Position numbers and translations under genes: made by a program. 6,039 nucleotides of DNA from JBKEBX01 sp047974615 (GTDB taxonomy: Bacteria > Bacillota > Clostridia > Lachnospirales > CAMZNU01), in contig JBKECM010000154.1 in the NCBI GenBank assembly GCA_047974615.1, positions 1 through 6,039 on the forward strand, in the 5' to 3' direction. Of this stretch, positions 5,084 through 6,039 are shown in pieces. Below the pieces are notes generated by a model. It saw only the letters and a list, made by a program, of their open reading frames with translations, had not been told where the DNA came from and did not search any database. Numbering within the stretch: the stretch's first letter is position 1; each line of letters begins with the position of its first letter.

Positions 5084-6039
5084 GTGAATATACAACAAGC
5101 TTATTATTATGCGACTAAACTAAAAGACTTTAGGAAAGAAGAGGGACTAATTCCGATAATTAGTTCATCTAACATATTGGTTTATCCACATCAAATAGCT
5201 TCTGCCACTTTTGGTTTAAAGAGGTTTATAAAATTTGCAAATTTTGATGATAAGAAAACGGGTGTATTACTTTGTGATGAGGGTGGACTTGGTAAGACTT
5301 ATACTGCAATGATGATTATTGCTACTAGATATTGTTTAGGCGATAAAATACTTGTTGTAGTGCCTAATCAACTAATATACGAGTGGTTAGAAGTTTTTGA
5401 AAATGGTTTTAATGTTCCCTACGTTTTACTAAAAAATAAGGAACAAATGCAAGACTTTATATATAGTCACGAAGATGTTATTTTAACAACTTTTTCTATG
5501 GTTAGAGAGTATAATGATTATTTTCAAGATTTAGATTTTGACATTGTAGTCGTTGATGAAGCACACAAATTAAAAAGTGGTAGAGCCGAAAGTAAGCTAT
5601 ACGACTGTATAAAAGAAATCTCTAAAAACTCTTTTAAAATACTACTTACAGCAACACCTATACAAAACTCAATATTAGATATTTACCACCTTGCTAAACT
5701 TATTGATGAAAGTTTATTTGATGATGAAGATAGTTTTTATAAAAGGTATTATAGACGAGAAGAAAATTATGGGAAATTATCAAAAAAGATTAGACAGATA
5801 GCCTTTAGGACTTTAAGACAAGAGGTTTCGGACTATGTGAATATTCCAAACAGAGTTACTATGTCTTTAGAATATGAATATAGTGACGAGGAATTGAAAC
5901 TTTATAAGTTACTAGAAAGTTATCTTGCACTTTATGACAAGGTAGCTTTTCCTAAAATGGACAAGTACGACTTAACGTTAATGATGACTAAAGTTTTTTC
6001 ATCTTCACATTTAGTATTTTTAAACTTTCTTGTAAATGT
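5084..6039 (+). CDS. SNF2-family (DEAD/DEAH-like) helicase, N-terminal part, cut by window edge
   Basis: This is an ATP-dependent DNA translocase/helicase of superfamily 2, SNF2-like. About 318 codons are visible with no stop and no frameshift. Motifs in order: YPHQ (34-37), Walker A DEGGLGKT (65-72, where DEMGLGKT is usual), motif Ia VVVPNQLIYEW (91-101), Ib ILTTFSM (133-139), Walker B DEAH (158-161), motif III LTATPIQN (188-195). The second RecA lobe and any fused domain lie beyond the window. I chose the GTG at 5084 because GGGGA stands 6 nt before it and no better in-frame start lies upstream. Its neighbours are two tRNA-Arg genes and a probable gene relic. Helicases of this type occur in RNA-polymerase recycling (RapA) and in phage defence or restriction modules (for example DISARM DrmD, Zorya ZorD). 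The visible part does not say which. Confidence 0.88.
   Translation, partial: MNIQQAYYYATKLKDFRKEEGLIPIISSSNILVYPHQIASATFGLKRFIKFANFDDKKTGVLLCDEGGLGKTYTAMMIIATRYCLGDKILVVVPNQLIYEWLEVFENGFNVPYVLLKNKEQMQDFIYSHEDVILTTFSMVREYNDYFQDLDFDIVVVDEAHKLKSGRAESKLYDCIKEISKNSFKILLTATPIQNSILDIYHLAKLIDESLFDDEDSFYKRYYRREENYGKLSKKIRQIAFRTLRQEVSDYVNIPNRVTMSLEYEYSDEELKLYKLLESYLALYDKVAFPKMDKYDLTLMMTKVFSSSHLVFLNFLVN

Overview
The window looks like chromosomal DNA from a low-GC Gram-positive bacterium, most likely a Clostridia member. The signs are very high A+T, T-box control, consensus TTGACA/TATAAT promoters with 17-bp spacers, strong Shine-Dalgarno sites, Rho-independent terminators and a secreted protein with a copper-amine-oxidase-N-like 'stalk' domain. 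I cannot name the genus.

Layout. Positions 1-337 are A+T-rich DNA without a gene, carrying a 33-bp imperfect direct repeat. Three genes follow on the minus strand, in transcription order from right to left. The first (3561-4241) encodes a small secreted protein with a stalk domain, an Asn-rich linker and an acidic Tyr-rich C-terminus. It has a perfect consensus promoter overlapped by a Fur/PerR-like 7-1-7 operator. The second (1833-3161) is an 11-TM sodium-coupled transporter of the NSS family, preceded by a complete T-box leader (3236-3500) whose specifier reads UAC, a Tyr codon. The third (389-1708) is a PAS-PAS-GGDEF protein, a probable diguanylate cyclase, closed by a clear terminator at 338-366.

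To the right, on the plus strand, are two tRNA-Arg genes (anticodons ACG and TCG). They share one obvious promoter but are separated by a terminator-like hairpin, and a strong terminator follows at 4671-4725. Next is about 350 bp with no convincing intact gene, holding two overlapping open frames that look like a gene relic. The window ends inside an SNF2-type helicase gene that starts with GTG at 5084 and runs off the edge.

How they fit together. The T-box and the transporter form one logical unit: uncharged tRNA-Tyr should allow read-through and raise uptake of tyrosine or a related aromatic amino acid. The cyclase gene lies 124 bp downstream with no strong intervening terminator, so partial co-transcription is possible, although a TATAAT box in the gap suggests its own promoter. 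The helicase beside tRNA-Arg genes and a gene relic may be the edge of an accessory or defence region. That is inference only, since its partners lie outside the window. I saw no CRISPR array, insertion sequence or certain novel system.
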